Source: Pyrrhosoma nymphula
Taxonomy: Eukaryota; Arthropoda; Insecta; Odonata; Coenagrionidae
DNA: 64,000 nt
Assembly: GCA_963573305.1 (NCBI GenBank)
Contig: OY754337.1
Span: 75,219,094 to 75,283,093, forward strand
Direction: 5' to 3'
Shown: one piece after another, positions 10,656 through 22,490 of the stretch
How positions within the stretch are numbered: position 1 is the stretch's first letter
How the letters are laid out: each line of letters begins with the position of its first letter
Position numbers and translations under genes: made by a program
Notes under the pieces: generated by a model
Seen by the model: the letters and a program-made list of their open reading frames with translations, nothing else
Databases searched by the model: none
Told to the model about the DNA's origin: nothing

Positions 10656-13084
10656 TACCCCTAATACACCACTCAATATGCTACAAATGTCATAGAAACC
10701 ACGAGTATTGATGCATTAGCAAATACCTGCAGATATGTGGCAGTGGATAAATTTCCATCAATATGCACTGAACTCCATGCTTCAAATGTTAGAGGAGATA
10801 TGAATATTAATGCATCTCGTAGCAGAAAAATGCTCAGAGATACAAGGCTTATACAGGAAGCATGCGCGACGATCGTAAGAACACAGAAGCAAAATATAGC
10901 AAATCAACTAATTAAGTAGATACTCAACTTGTCGAACAATCTAATTAAAAGCTTCAGTGACAACTATTATTGTCTATTATCGTTCGTGGAAATTTTTAAA
11001 ACTATTCTTTCTGCTGTCCATTTCTTTGATTTGATACTCAAAATATAATCTACAGTAGCAGTTCGGAGTTCGCAATTTATTTTGCGTCGTCATAAAATAG
11101 ATCGGCTTGATACTTACCTTTTTAAACGTTTGTCTAAAATTTAACCCGGCATACCGCGCAATCCTCACCGCCATACAAGCTAGAAGAAACCGCATCCAGC
11201 AAGAAGCAACTCCCCCCATCCCCCATATCCTCCGATACCCGGTTTTGCAGGGAATCAGGGATTCCGTGAATTCGCACTCGTTGACGGTTCAAAAAGAACA
11301 GTCACATCACTCTGCACCGAGTTCTTAGACTCGTAAGAAATTTCTTATTAATTTGACATTTGTAGTGAGAAAACTAAAATGTTGAAATAGTTCATAAGCA
11401 CATTTACATCGCTAATAAATTTTTTGTTTAATTATTTTGTTTTAAAAATGAAAATTCGTCTTGATTGATGATGTCAAACAATGCATAACTTATAATTTTT
11501 AGAGATATTTTTTGTTTGGTACCACCGGTTTCAATACAAAGGCGTTCTGAGGAATATGCTTATGCTTTGAAACCCGTCTCAATGGCGGAATTCAAACCAA
11601 TGGCATTAACTATTGGAAACAACTCATACCTTACCGATAATCGCAGCTCGCGTTCTAAATATCATCATGCTGGTAGCGTACTCCAAATGAGGCCTAACAA
11701 CGGACAAGTTGTTAAGTTCCCTTTCCCTTTGATAGGATACGTTTCATAAAGTCTTTCCCATTGTAAACTCGGGGCTTTTAGAATGTGTTCAACTGCTTGG
11801 CAAGATCGTCGATTTGTCCGTCCGGGGGATGTTTCTTTGGCAAATGGGATGAATATGTGATCAGTCGGACGGCGTCCTCTTTTTCCACTGGGCCGATTGA
11901 CAATCAGAATGGAACGGAATACAGCTGCTGGCGTTAAGCGCTTGGTGAAGAGCGGAGGGCACTCCTGTTTCGCCGGCTTTATTATGTCGTCATCATCTCT
12001 TTAATATGCATAATGCGAGTCCACCTTCGGAACTTAGTCATGCCACATCTCTAAGGAGAGTTTTATTGCCTGCGTATCTTGATTGCGAGGCCAGTAGGTA
12101 CATACATGCGGATGCGTGTAGCGTGGCGATTTCCTTGAGGGATCACCGTATGATTCCTCTTCGAGGAATGCGCGCTTTGCATATGATTTCACGCTGAATG
12201 AAGTTCGGAATTAAAGGGACGGGGATGAGTGGGGATCTTCAGTGAACACATCCAGCTGCGAACAATTTTTCTCAGCAAGTGACTCTTGATGTAAAGAGAG
12301 GTATTCTCCGTTGGTATTGGGGAATGGATTTCGAGGTAATTCAGGTAAAATGATTGATGAATAGGTGTTCCTTAGGGATGCCGTATTTGTAATCAAACAT
12401 ATGCCATATCATAGGTGCTATCATTTATTCATTTATTTACTTGAAACAACTGCTTAGAAAAATGTTTGTCTGTGCAGAGAAGTGACTTCTCCTTTGAAAC
12501 AAAAAAGTTGGTTTACAGCAATATTTAAAAAAATGTGAATTTAACGGTCAGTTTTCACCAGAGTTTGATTTTACATAACTTTATTTACGCATTCCTTTCT
12601 GATCTTACTTAATAATTTGGCTCAATAAAATTAATTTTACTTACTAGGGTACATTTTACCCAGAATTACAAAAATATGTTTGATTACACATTCCTTGTTA
12701 CGTATTCCTTGTAGTTTTTTAATGAATGGACTTTAAAACATTGAGTACACCTTACAGGAGGTTGTGAGTACACCTAATTCTAAGGGATGCATTGGTGAAT
12801 GCGGGAGTTTTCGGATTAGTTACACTCGCGATGAAATAAGCCACTTTCCAACGTCTCGACAGCACAACAGGAATTATGCCTAAGTAAAGCTGTTTCGTTG
12901 ATTTCTCACGTACAGTGTAAACCAGGATTGTATGTGCTTAAGCTGAGGATAATTTTAAGGGGAAGGGAGAGAAAAATAGATGATTGGTGGTTTGTTAGAA
13001 GAACGTAAAGGATCGGGCGATGATATTCCTCCATTATTCGAGTTTTCGTCTTCTTGATGAGTTGGGCAGTTAAAATCTTCATGT
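10656..13084. other. 2.4 kb with no gene recognised
   Basis: Frames of up to 80 codons (10977-11219 minus; 11516-11749 plus) show no motif I recognise. No TIR pair, SINE head or tandem array was found. Confidence 0.45.
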
Positions 13085-13668
13085 ATGTTGTATAGTGGTG
13101 GCACTAAAAGAACACAACAGTTTCATCGCAACTGTTTCGCAACCGAATTAGTTTCAAAACGAAACAATTCCGTGAAACACCCTGTTGCGGACCACAGCTA
13201 GAGGCACACCAAACAACAGGCGATCGATTGGCGCTCTTAGAACCCGGCTAGTAGTTCTGTATTCTATGTAATAAGAAATATTTCACTTCAATAAAGTTTG
13301 TAAATTTCATTTGGATTCATGAAATATAGGTACTTCACAGTTTAATTCTTTTTGCCACGATGGGTGGACATGTGTTGGCTGAATAAACCAGCAACCGCCT
13401 GCAACAGATTCAAATCCAACACATTATAGGTTATAACCGCAACGCAGCCACACGTGCAGTGCAACTAGAACGGGATAGAAGACGAAACTGTCAGCTTCAG
13501 CTATCAGTTTCCGCTGCACAGCACAGAGCGCAACGGCGCGGCTGCGGCACGATCACGAAGCTTACCTGTTGTTTACAACAGTTATTTGAAACAGTTGGAC
13601 CTGACCGTAACAGTAGCGGCTGCAGCCGTTTCGCTCTGACAACACTTTATTCCACCACTATTGTTGTA
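13085..13668 (+). mobile_element. hAT-type MITE, family C copy 1
   Basis: The element (13093-13660, 568 bp) begins tagtggtgg and ends ccaccacta, with inward TIR similarity. It is flanked by the 8-mers atgttgta and ttgttgta, which match at 7 of 8 positions. An 8-bp duplication and a (C/T)AGTGGTGG end are typical of hAT. A second copy in the opposite orientation is at 44095-44670. The 70-codon frame at 13459-13671 is not conserved coding. Confidence 0.7.
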
Positions 13669-13718
13669 TGATCTGGAGCTTTCCCGGCGTAATTTATGAT
13701 TGAACTATTCTCGGGTTT

Positions 13719-13900
13719 CCAACCAGATTATGCTCTCCACGATGGTCAACGTTTCGATTCCCGACTCGTGCATCTTCATCAGGGCTGTTTAGTCAACAAC
13801 TCAACTCAACAGTCCTGATGACAATGCACGAGTCGGGCATTGAAACGTCGGCCATCATGGAGAGTCTAACTCTGTTGGAAACCCGAGAAGAGTTCATTCT
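13719..13900. mobile_element. palindromic PLE-like element with two hammerhead-like modules
   Basis: The arms of about 75 bp are inverted repeats (tctcgggtttccaac ... gttggaaacccgaga). The plus arm 13815-13849 has CUGAUGA, one extra C, stem II AAUGC/GCAUU, GAAA and the palindrome ACGT followed by C. The minus arm 13782-13748 has CUGAUGA, one extra A, a 3-bp GAU/AUC stem, GAAA and ACGT followed by U. Stem II differs between arms yet pairs in each. There is no coding sequence. Confidence 0.65.
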
Positions 13901-14459
13901 TCATGTATGTTACCTCCGTTTTTGTTTACTATGTGTCTCGCTGTTTCTTTTATACTTACAATTGTCCTATAAAATCAAAGTATTTACACCTATCTGGTCC
14001 ACCGATAATATCTGTCATATTTTGTCGCTTTGGTTAGTTCTAATGATGTAGTGTGGGCGAAATATTTTTTCCGTGTTGACCTGAAACTCGTGTAAACTGA
14101 ATTTTCCTAATAAAATTGGCCATGGGGGTAATCTCAAATTCTCTAGCCGCTCTAAACCTTTGTATTCCCAGGTAATTATTTCTGTACCCTGATAGCAGGT
14201 TGTTTAGCACAGCAAGCGGCTGTTTGTTACATTTTGTTCGTGAATCTATTCTTTCTCTTCTGGGTCTTAAATGATTTAGGCTAACAAAAGATAGAGCCTA
14301 ATCAGATCGAAGTAACATAACTTTTTCCGTTCGAGGCTTTCCAACAATTCGCTTTACGAATCAAAGTTGCTTCAACGCTGTCCAGCTAGTGTTTCGAATC
14401 TTTGACTACCTCAGTGCATATCGGGCTGGTCTCAGTCGGCAACTCCTCTGGTTATAGCT
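13901..14459. other. no gene recognised
   Basis: AT-rich with only short frames. Nothing repeats elsewhere in the window. Confidence 0.5.
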
Positions 14460-15023
14460 TTAAGGTGGTTTGAGCGAGATAGATCCCTAGTCATAGTGGA
14501 GGCTATATTCAAATTTTATTCTTTGATTTCAGAGTCTGTAAGAAGTACTAAATAAATATTTTAATATTAATGGCGCAAATACATAGTTATATATGCCCAA
14601 AAATCTCAGTAATTAAATAAATAAAGCTACATAAGTCTCTAACTTGACTCATTTTTTCCCGCCGAACGGCTGAAAACCTTTCAAAACGGCAGGTTTTTTT
14701 GCAATTCTGTAAAATTTACTGTGATGAGTAATAGATTATTTTTTATAAATAGTTGATAAAACATACAATCTATACACCGTTAGTTTTTTGACTAAATCTA
14801 GGTGTTATAAATTCCCATTTCCTTCAATATTCTCCCTCTGGAGCGCTCATCCTTAATCTATCCCATGTAAAACAGCTTATATTTACAGGCAAATTGCTCG
14901 AAGAGTAGTTCGGCAAGGGGTTGATATTTTTATATCATTGGGAATATGGAGAGTTGTTTCTTTAAAATGAGGCCAAATACATTAAATTCCAGGTGAAGTA
15001 ATTTTTCGCTCAAACTGCTTTAA
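14460..15023 (+). mobile_element. family A MITE, copy 2
   Basis: The full-length element (14464-15019) is flanked by TTAA on both sides. The TIRs are ggtggtttgagcgagat and the complement of cgctcaaactgct. Internal sequence is collinear with copy 1, including the landmark ctccctctggagcgc. Confidence 0.75.
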
Positions 15024-15129
15024 TTGAAACAACGATACAAGAACACTTTTTTTAGGCGGCCAGTTACTTCACTTCCCCCCTTCACTAATAAATTCTTCCC
15101 TCTGCCCATATCCCATGAACCCCCATACA

Positions 15130-15155
15130 TCTGCCCCCCCCCCCCCCCCCCCCCA
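15130..15155. repeat. poly-C tract
   Basis: An almost uninterrupted run of about 22-25 C. It creates the Gly-rich minus-strand frame at 15020-15214, which I do not consider a gene. Tract length may be unreliable in the assembly. Confidence 0.9.
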
Positions 15156-16095
15156 CCATTACCCCCAAAGCCCACATGCAAATTCCCTCCTCCACTCCCT
15201 TGACTCTTCATCATGCTGCCCTCTCGCGAATTAATGCGATAATCTAATGTTCACGCACAATTTTAGTGCTTTTTAGAACCAAAATACTCAAACGCATCCA
15301 TGATGATTCTTACGAATATATCACTATAATCACCGGTCACCTATCCAAATATTGGCTTTCTGCTGCTATCAATTTCAGTATCTTCAGATTACCGCTTCGT
15401 TTCTCCGCAATACCTAATTTTAACACCCCTCGTAGTTTTACTCATGCGTTCCTGCCTCGTTCTTCAGCGGTAATTATTTACATCCACTTTCCTTCCATTA
15501 TTTGTTTACGTATTATGTTCCCAATGAGAGTGTATCTTCTACTTCGTGCAGTTTGCATCGAATACCTTTTATTCCCCACTCTGCATAGGACGTACACATT
15601 GGTGATAAACCCCGTCCTCCTAATTTTAATCCATTTTACTTTGATATCGCACATCACTTGCTTCTAATCTCTTTCTGCCATGTGGCCGTTTATATCCTGT
15701 CTGCTGTCATGCGTGAGCCTGCTCCATACATGTATTTTAATAAACTAATTTCTGGATTCGAAGCTTTTGCCAAACCTGATGGGATATCTTATGTGCCTGG
15801 GCTCCTGTACTCACTTATGTCTTCAATGCTTCTACCACTATAGTGATCCTACTTCCCTGATAGTGAAGTATTTTAGCTCGTTCCAGTTTTTTCTGACCAG
15901 TCCTAAACGTCTACTTTGTCTTCTTGCTTCCTCCTGCAAACGTTTAATTAGATTTTATTTATCCTTTAAGTTTTACTTCTTCATAGAATTTTCCATGGAG
16001 TTCAATGTTTTCATCGAATCTTTTTTTCTCAACCTGAAATCCTATGTCATCATCACGGCGTTGCATGCTGATCTTTTCTCCATGAATTACTGTTA
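15156..16095. other. no gene recognised; long shadow frames
   Basis: Plus-strand frames at 15266-15667 (133 codons) and 15767-16096 (109 codons) are rich in Phe, Leu, Ser and Ile, as expected from T-rich DNA. The minus strand has interrupted Lys/Arg-rich frames that could be very old LINE sequence, but no motif can be named. Confidence 0.4.
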
Positions 16096-16099
16096 ATGT

Positions 16100-16310
16100 C
16101 CATGTTGAGAAAAACCAACTTTGTAATTTCCACAAAAACTTTATTTCGCTGGCACGACGCGCGTTTCACCACATTGTGGCATGTTCATGTGCTATAACTA
16201 TGCAACAGTCATGTGCACATGACTATGCCACAGTGTGGTGAAACGCGCGTCGTGCCATCGAAATAAAGGCTGTGGAAATTACAAAGTAAGTTTTTCTCAG
16301 CATGGATATC
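16100..16310. mobile_element. palindromic PLE-like element, degraded hammerhead cores
   Basis: Inverted arms of about 95 bp. In the plus arm (16221-16251) stem II GCCAC/GUGGU, GAAA, the palindrome ACGCGCGT and C are intact, but the CUGANGA box has decayed to roughly AUGACUA. The minus arm (16190-16156) has the same GAAA and ACGCGCGT with its CUGANGA box also decayed. The outer phrase gtggaaattacaaag resembles the outer parts of the elements at 7.3 and 57.2 kb. Confidence 0.55.
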
Positions 16311-16479
16311 CATCAACTCAAACGATGTCAGGCCTGATATCATCAGTTTTAGTGTTAATACGTATTCTTTTGCTTCATTTTTTCCCATTTTTAGTATAAA
16401 TCTGGAAAATCATTAGTGAAAGCACAACTTCATTGGTCTTCTTTCTTTATTACATGCTTTTTCATGCTTTTCTTTAACT

Positions 16480-16930
16480 CGCTTTTCCATGGATTCATGG
16501 ATCAATGGATCCATGAATACCACTTCATTAAACTAAATAATAGTAATGTAGTGAAATACCCTCCTTATATTTATTCCGACCTCATTTATATTTCGCACCA
16601 TAACTTTAGTTCTTTTAAAGATTTTCTAGAAATTGTATATTGAAGCTCTCTATTCCATTGAATACCAAAATCTTCTTATGCAATGGTATTATGTTGATAT
16701 CGAATGTGAAATAGCGCCCCATGCTTTTCGTTGTGGTCTTACATAAATAGACAATTTTTAACGTGTTGTATTGTCGAAAACTATTTTTTTTTCAATTTAT
16801 GTTCATAGGTATCCATTATGTGGCTAATTTCCTTGAATTTAATTTAATTATTTCCTGTACTACGCTAAAATTTCATTCACTTGAGAAAATATTATTTTTT
16901 CATTTTTAGTACGATGTTAAGAAATGTATT
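16480..16930 (+). repeat. family D dispersed repeat, copy 1
   Basis: Collinear with 46680-47420. Shared landmarks include ctcgcttttcc, ttatatttcgcacc, ttgtatattgaag, attgaataccaaaatc and ttgagaaaatatta. There is no coding sequence or clear TIR. Its class is unknown. Confidence 0.6.
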
Positions 16931-17765
16931 TTTTTTTTAGATTTGTTAGTAACATTTTACTTTTTTAGAAAAGCTTGCTTTAAAAAATCTTTTTTTTGTT
17001 TGTTTGTTTTTTATTTTCCTTGCTCCCCATCGTTCAAGGTGTGCATTTCTTTGCGGCATTTTCCGTGGCGTTCAGCATTCTTGTCATATCGGTCCTCTCT
17101 ACTAAAATTGCCGCGTCCTTCCTCCGCTTAATGGCGCAAGTGACCTCAAACTGTCGGTCGCCGCCCATAATGACCGCTGCGATTGCATTGCCCAAGGCGT
17201 TCCTCGTCAAGGAGCCCCCCCTAGACAAGGAGCAAGCCCCACAACTCCTTCCTCGGTGTTTGTCCCTCACGATGAATATGCGGCCGAATATAATCGTCCA
17301 TTGGAGTCACGTCGCCCTTTATGCGTGTCTCTACAAGCGTCGGACATGAACGTCGGCCTCCTTCAGTCTCGTTCGCATGCAGAGAGCGTCCCTTCCCGCG
17401 GAGGACGTCGCTTGAAAGAGTATGCTCGCGCGCTGACCGTCGATTGTTTACCGACTGCGCCCCCGCGTGCCTCCTCGGCGTGCCGCTGCACTTGGCGATT
17501 GGCTACGGCTCGAGGAAGCGATTTGCGGAATGGCTTTGCCTCTCTTTGAGATGAAAGGTTACCGACGATGGGTGCTGATTGATGCAAGGCTTGATGCATG
17601 CATTATATGTTGGTGGGGCTCTCTCATCAAAAGGTGGCGACTGCAGCTCACAGTGCGGCCAGTTTTGAGTTCGAACGGCTTACAGCTGCGCCTTTTGGGC
17701 TCGAAAGCGGGTGAGCCACTTCTGTGAGGTGATGTGTTACCTAATTCAACGCATTTTGCTTGGCA
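16931..17765. other. GC-rich island with overlapping frames, identity unknown
   Basis: Composition switches abruptly near 17035 from T-rich to GC-rich, directly after a polypyrimidine run ending cgttcaag. Frames overlap on both strands (plus 16996-17349, 17256-17549, 17321-17554; minus 17034-17270, 17363-17599). The minus 78-codon frame and the plus 117-codon frame both look protein-like in part, but neither matches a family I can name. It may be a CpG-rich promoter or exon of an adjacent gene. Confidence 0.3.
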
Positions 17766-17823
17766 GACATGAAGAAAAAATAGCTTAGGGTGAGATATCC
17801 TAAGCTATCTTTTCTTCATGTCT
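17766..17823. repeat. perfect-arm short palindrome
   Basis: The arms (agacatgaagaaaa ... atagcttagg) of about 25 bp match their complement across a 9-nt loop, with one or two mismatches. No coding or known element ends are seen. It is small enough to be a foldback relic. Confidence 0.7.
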
Positions 17824-17870
17824 GTGACGATGTTCCAGAAAGTTACGCCCTCAACTATTAATAGTATTTT

Positions 17871-18297
17871 GCGTGGACCAGTGACATAGCCAGGGGACTC
17901 TGATCCACCATCCCCCTTTCCCCCGAAATTTTTTATTAATTTCTTAAATTTTGAGAAAGCCCTATAAAAAGGGCTTTCTCCATAAAAGTTACATTGGTTT
18001 CTTTAACTGAATGTTTTCTCATTTATTCTTCATTTTGAATAACTTATTCAATTAATATATTGAATAACATTAGTATTTTTCGAGCAAAATATCGTGGGTA
18101 ATGGATTGTTTCAGAACTTTGCACAGAAAAAATATTAAGCAGTCAGCTGTTGCGCTGCAGTCGCGATTTCAGTCTGAATTGTATAAACACACAAGTTTTC
18201 CTCTTATTTCCAAAGTTTTCAACCCCCCCCCCCCCTCCTGCTTATACTCAGTCTGGACCCCCAGAAACGAAAGCCTGGCTACGTCACTGGCGTGGAC
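17871..18297. mobile_element. hAT-type MITE with exact 8-bp duplication
   Basis: The element 17879-18289 (411 bp) begins cagtgacatagccagg and ends cctggctacgtcactg. The perfect duplication gcgtggac flanks it (17871-17878 and 18290-18297). CAGTG ends plus an 8-bp target duplication assign it to hAT. A related copy lies at 32865-33125. It is non-coding. Confidence 0.85.
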
Positions 18298-19404
18298 AGA
18301 TGGTATCCTTTCCCCATTTCAACTAATTTTTTGGTGAAATAAAAGTTGGGTAGGGCCATAGATAAAGTAGGAGAATAGATGGAACCTTACGGTACGATAG
18401 CACAGGAGAATATTGTAGCCATTAAAATGCGCAATCAGCCTTAATGAATGGAGTGAAGTTGACTCGTCGGAAACATAGGCATTATTAGCATTATTATCGT
18501 GGTATCGTATTAATTAAATAGAAAAATCCAAAATGGACATAATTTCCGAAAAAGCACTGAATAATTGGTATAATTTAAGGACTAATTGGTTCTATAGCCA
18601 TGTTAGTTGGATAATTTTCAATGGTATTGAGAAATATTTCTATTTCCATCTGTTAAATAACCATTTTCTAATAGAGTTTGCGTTCTTATTTAAAATAAAC
18701 TTTCATTAGTTAGTTGCGCATGATTTGTGAGTGCTCTTTATGTATGCGAATGCTGAAATGCTTGGACATTTGGGCGCAAAATAAGAATGACATACTGGGT
18801 GACAAATAGATTAATTACTAATGCATAAAGAATGATTTACTAGGTGCATCCTAAACCTTTCTCATAGGGCTTATGTCCAAAACTAATCAGAATCAATATA
18901 TGCCACCACTCGTCTCGGAAAAATAATGGCAATACGTATCTATTCCGTCCCTACATCATCCCACTCCAGTGTTATAAATTGGTACGTACGATTTAACCAA
19001 AACTTTTTTGTGCAAGGCAATGACGCCTATGCGTTGGAGAAGGTCTAACTCGAATAGATAAAGTGGGCTGTCCACACATCGCACTACTGCACGTATTATC
19101 ACTGTCATGCCGCCTCAGCATGTCTGCGTTGGAATAATTTCTGCTGAGGATGTTGTGCTCTTGTCGCGAAACTGCCGTGGAAGTTCTTCGTCGGTTCTAG
19201 TCCTCGCTGGTGGTGGACTACGGACATGTAGTGGGCCTATTGTTTGCGGCGTGGATTGCTGACAATTGGCAAGACGCAAGCCTTTGTGAGCGAACGACTT
19301 ACGCAGTTAGAATTTTCGGGATCCCAACTGCCAGAATTTAAAGCAAATTGTTGTAAGAAGGTCTTCGGATGAAAAATTATTAGTTATTACTTCGCAATGG
19401 CCAA
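18298..19404. other. no gene recognised
   Basis: AT-rich, no frame above 60 codons, no internal repeats found. Confidence 0.5.
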
Positions 19405-19405
19405 G

Positions 19406-20281
19406 GGGACTATTCTGTATGTTATCGGAATTACCGAGCCTCGAAAGTGACGAAATTTTGACGTCACATTCATTTCATTCAAGTATTCTACCAGCTAATT
19501 GGTAGGTTCTTGGACAGTCCCCATTCTGCATCCCAACCTCATAGACATTGTCTCGCTTTCCCTCCTAAGAATGGCCCGTTATTAGGTCCCTCTTCATATC
19601 TTCTACCTCCTCTTATTTCGTCCAGAATTCCTATCCTCCTCCTTCCTCTTCCACGCTTCCCCAGTGTTCTCCCCTCTATCACTCTTTTCAACATGCCCTC
19701 TCCTCTCAAAACCTCCTCCATCCATCTCTTCTGCCTTCTCCGAACCTCTGCCACAAGCTTCCTCTCCTCTCCGACCATATCCAATACCTCCTCGTTCGTC
19801 TTCCTCGTCACCCAGCTCACCCTCTCCATCCTTCTCCAAACCCACATCTCAAACGCCTCAACTCTACGCACATCCTCCCTTCGCAATGACCAAGTTTCCG
19901 ACCCATATAGCGCCACGCTCCATAATAAACTTTTCACCAGCCTCTTCTTTACGTCTCTTCTCAGACCCCCCATCATCAATTCCCTTCTCTTCGAAAATGC
20001 TTCTTTAGCAAGCGCAATTCTGCATCTGATGTCCTTACCACTAAACCCATTCGCCTCCAAAATACTACCCAGATACGTAAACTGCTCGACCTGTTCTATC
20101 TTCTGCCCTCCCACCCTTATATTCAGCCCCGCCTTCTTACTTCTAGAAAATCTCATTACTTTCGTAACCTCTAAAATTTCAAATAGGGCCATTCAAAATT
20201 TGAGATTTGTCGGGGGAAGTGACATCACATTCACGGATTTTCCGAGGTTCGACCATGTCGAGTCCTTACTGAATAAGGCCC
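19406..20281. mobile_element. GGG-TIR MITE, copy 2, split by a LINE tail
   Basis: The left end ggggactattctgtatg and right end gaataaggccc match the 177-bp element at 229-405. Between about 19485 and 20185 lies a truncated minus-strand LINE (next entry). Removing it restores collinearity with copy 1, whose uninterrupted junction reads cttcaaatagg. Confidence 0.65.
19485..20185 (-). pseudogene. 5'-truncated LINE: RT C-terminal region (RTE/craniofacial-like)
   Basis: The frame 19539-20192 (minus, 217 codons) is open. From about residue 9 it matches the region C-terminal to the RT catalytic core seen in many animal LINEs: FTYLGSILEANG, KKRLVKSLLWSVALYG, SETWSLRR, RRVEAFEMWVWRRM and KTNEEVL. The first residues (MALFEILE) are host MITE sequence, so the ATG is not real. 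The 3' UTR runs to about 19485 and ends in a gaatgaaatgaatg-like tail. The palm catalytic residues are missing. A second copy of this 3' end is at 29593-29745. Confidence 0.75.
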
Positions 20282-20945
20282 TAGGTCTCGCTTACGCCGC
20301 GGGATGTTCGACCCCGCACTAAATAGTTAACGCAAAGTAATCAGAATACAAATCAAAGCCCAAAGCTTGCTTAAAATGCATTACGAGAGAATATAGAGCG
20401 AACCCCAGCTGATTGACGGATCAGGTTGCAAGTCGCTCGAGACTCGCCTTGGGCTAAGATCACTTGAAAATTTTAGAACACGCGAGTTTCAAGTTTCAAG
20501 GTGGGGCTGAGAATATTACTAATTTTAACCACGCGCTACACGTACTACCGTTAACAAAAAGTAAGAGAGATACCGGGCAGCTATGGTAAATAATTCTTTC
20601 TTTCCATTCAGTTTATAAGGCCGCAAAATATCAGAGCGAGACACTAATCATTCAGCTTACGTTTTACTTCCTCTTAATTCCTTTCTTATCCATATTCTCT
20701 CCCTTCGTCTTGGCTGGTACCCTGACATTCCCTACCGCTTACCTATGCGACAGCTCGCAGTTTGATATTTATTGAATAACTGTTAGTAATTATTTTAAAG
20801 TATTATGTCGTCGATCGATATATATTTTTAAAAAGAGAACCTTTCAAATGTTTTATCCAAAGTTTAAAAAATGAGGTTGATGAAGTTTTATAGAACGAAC
20901 TGTCTTATTTCTGAATCATTATAATATGTCGTTGGCGGGAAACGG
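20282..20945. other. no gene recognised
   Basis: AT-rich, short frames only. Confidence 0.5.
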
Positions 20946-20988
20946 CCTGCCACAATTGAGACACCAGCTTCCGCTTAGTCGGCGAATC
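20946..20988 (+). mobile_element. possible 5' scrap of the 5S-derived SINE
   Basis: The phrase acggcctgcc is identical to the start of the 35.8-kb copy. It is followed by a weaker match (gagacacc ... agtc ... gaa against gaaacact ... agtcaccgaa). It stops before box A. Chance similarity cannot be excluded. Confidence 0.3.
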
Positions 20989-21035
20989 TGATTACGTTTG
21001 TGCTTGGCTCGAATTTGGAGATGTGCCTCTTATTC

Positions 21036-21361
21036 ATCTAGATTAGTGTTTCCCAACCAGGGGTGCTCAAACCATGTGGGGGTGCGAGAAAGCATGTCAG
21101 TTTTTTGTCTACATTTAGGGTTGTTTGTCTACTTTTTTTTAGGGTTTATGCAACTTTTTTGGCATATTTTTTCTTTGCCACATATTTTATTTATGTTCTT
21201 ATATGATTAGAAATTGATTAAACAAATTTGTTTTGGTCCAATTCACTTTTATTGTTATATACATTATTACTTTAAGGGTACGAGATATTACTTTAAGGGT
21301 TGCACCCCAAAATGTTTTGGGGTGTGGGGAATAAAAAAGCTTGGGAACCACTTATCTAGGG
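21036..21361. mobile_element. hAT-type MITE, about 310 bp
   Basis: The element 21044-21353 starts tagtgtttcccaacc and ends cttgggaaccactt, the classic hAT/Charlie-like terminal motif. The flanking 8-mers atctagat and atctaggg match at 6 of 8 positions, consistent with an aged duplication. It includes a subterminal hairpin-like ggggtgc/gcacccc pair. No transposase sequence remains. Confidence 0.7.
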
Positions 21362-21504
21362 AAATGACCTCAGCCGTAAAAGCCCGTTGTTCTGAAGTAC
21401 TTCCATATGATGTCCAAAGGGTAATCTTGGTGTATTATGTTAATTTGAGGGTTGCTGTCGTGTGTTGCTGAATGAAGTCGTAGTAATGTCGTCGTAGTAG
21501 TAGT

Positions 21505-21648
21505 ATTTTTGTTTAACGTGCTTCGACGGCTGTCATTTCGCACTTACTGTTTGCCACGTGCAGAGAGCGGCAACAACACTCGGACGAATCGGAGGATCAC
21601 CCCTACAAACTCGAGCCGAGCCGATGCTTAACTTCGGTAATGATGTCT
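21505..21648 (-). mobile_element. 5S rRNA-derived SINE, 5'-truncated copy
   Basis: On the minus strand this starts within the 5S head at ccgaagttaagcatcgg (box A), continues to ggggtgatcctccgattcg (box C region) and gtgttgttgcc, then the family tail gtaagtgcgaaatgac ... gccgtcgaagcacgttaaac, and ends in a tac-rich simple repeat. The tail is nearly identical to the copy at 35764-35946. The first part of the 5S head is missing, as expected from reverse transcription that stopped early. Confidence 0.75.
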
Positions 21649-22490
21649 TTTGGATCATTTGGTAAATATAGGTGGCCATTATTTTTAATTGGATTTGATG
21701 AGAGTTGGTTTTTGACCACTTAATTGTACTTGTACTATGTAATTGTAAGTTATTATATGGTCAACTCTCCATAAAACATCCCAGTATTATTTTTAATGGT
21801 TGTTTTTTGTTAAAACGCCAGCAGAAATTTACTGATCGACACTGATCGCAATATTAGCAACAGCAGCACGTTCGTCGATGTAAATTAAGTTGGTGCTCAT
21901 CCAGTAATTTCCCTGCTGAACGACGATGCGGTAATACAATGGCTGCATAGCATTAAGCGTAGCGTTGAGCGCGAGACTTAATTCATGGGCAAGAATAGTC
22001 TCTCCGGAGAATTAGCGCGCTCGCAAACGATTTCATAAAATGCTCCGCGGATAATTCCGCCGTGAGGCACGGCCTCTTGTGTGCGCTCCGTGATGAGAAC
22101 GTTGGAATTTTGCCGAGTGTCAAGATGTATGGATAGGGGGTGTTGGGGGAGGGGCGCTTAAAAAATGCCGCGCCGCCGCCGCCAAAGAGATCTACGTTCC
22201 ACCTTGCAAGACGCAAAAAAACGCATGCGGCAGATGGTGAGCAAGTAAATAATTTATTGATCGAGTATGAGGCCCTTAAGAGCAAAAAATACAAAGCTTT
22301 GCGTACATACATTCATGTTCATGTGTGACACAATAAGAATAATCGAACCGTATCTCTATATGTATACAAAAAGAATGTTTGTGTGCGTGTCTGTCTTTTA
22401 TAAAAATAAACAGTTTTACTCCGATTGTGCTGACATTTTGCAGACGAATAGTTCAAGACAGGAGGAAAATTGTAGGCTATTTTAACAAGA
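21649..22490. other. no gene recognised; GC-rich patch 21960-22210
   Basis: The longest frame is 109 codons (21983-22312, minus), in the GC-rich part, with no motif recognised. The rest is AT-rich. Confidence 0.45.

Noticed and set aside
15020..15214. Glycine-rich small protein on the minus strand
   Set aside because: The Gly run is the translation of a poly-C tract and the rest is unremarkable.
15266..16096. Two long plus-strand frames with hydrophobic residues, possible membrane proteins
   Set aside because: T-rich DNA produces Phe/Leu/Ser/Ile frames. There is no conserved motif, and the sequence is in a transposon-rich gap.
17034..17349. Possible nucleoside-transporter-like or other membrane-protein exon
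   Set aside because: A few hydrophobic and Ala-rich phrases look suggestive but no transporter signature is present, and the opposite strand is equally open. Kept only as an unknown GC island.
17766..17823. Rho-independent terminator or microRNA hairpin
   Set aside because: The context is eukaryotic, so a bacterial terminator is not expected. The perfect 25-bp arms without microRNA-like bulges better fit a foldback relic.
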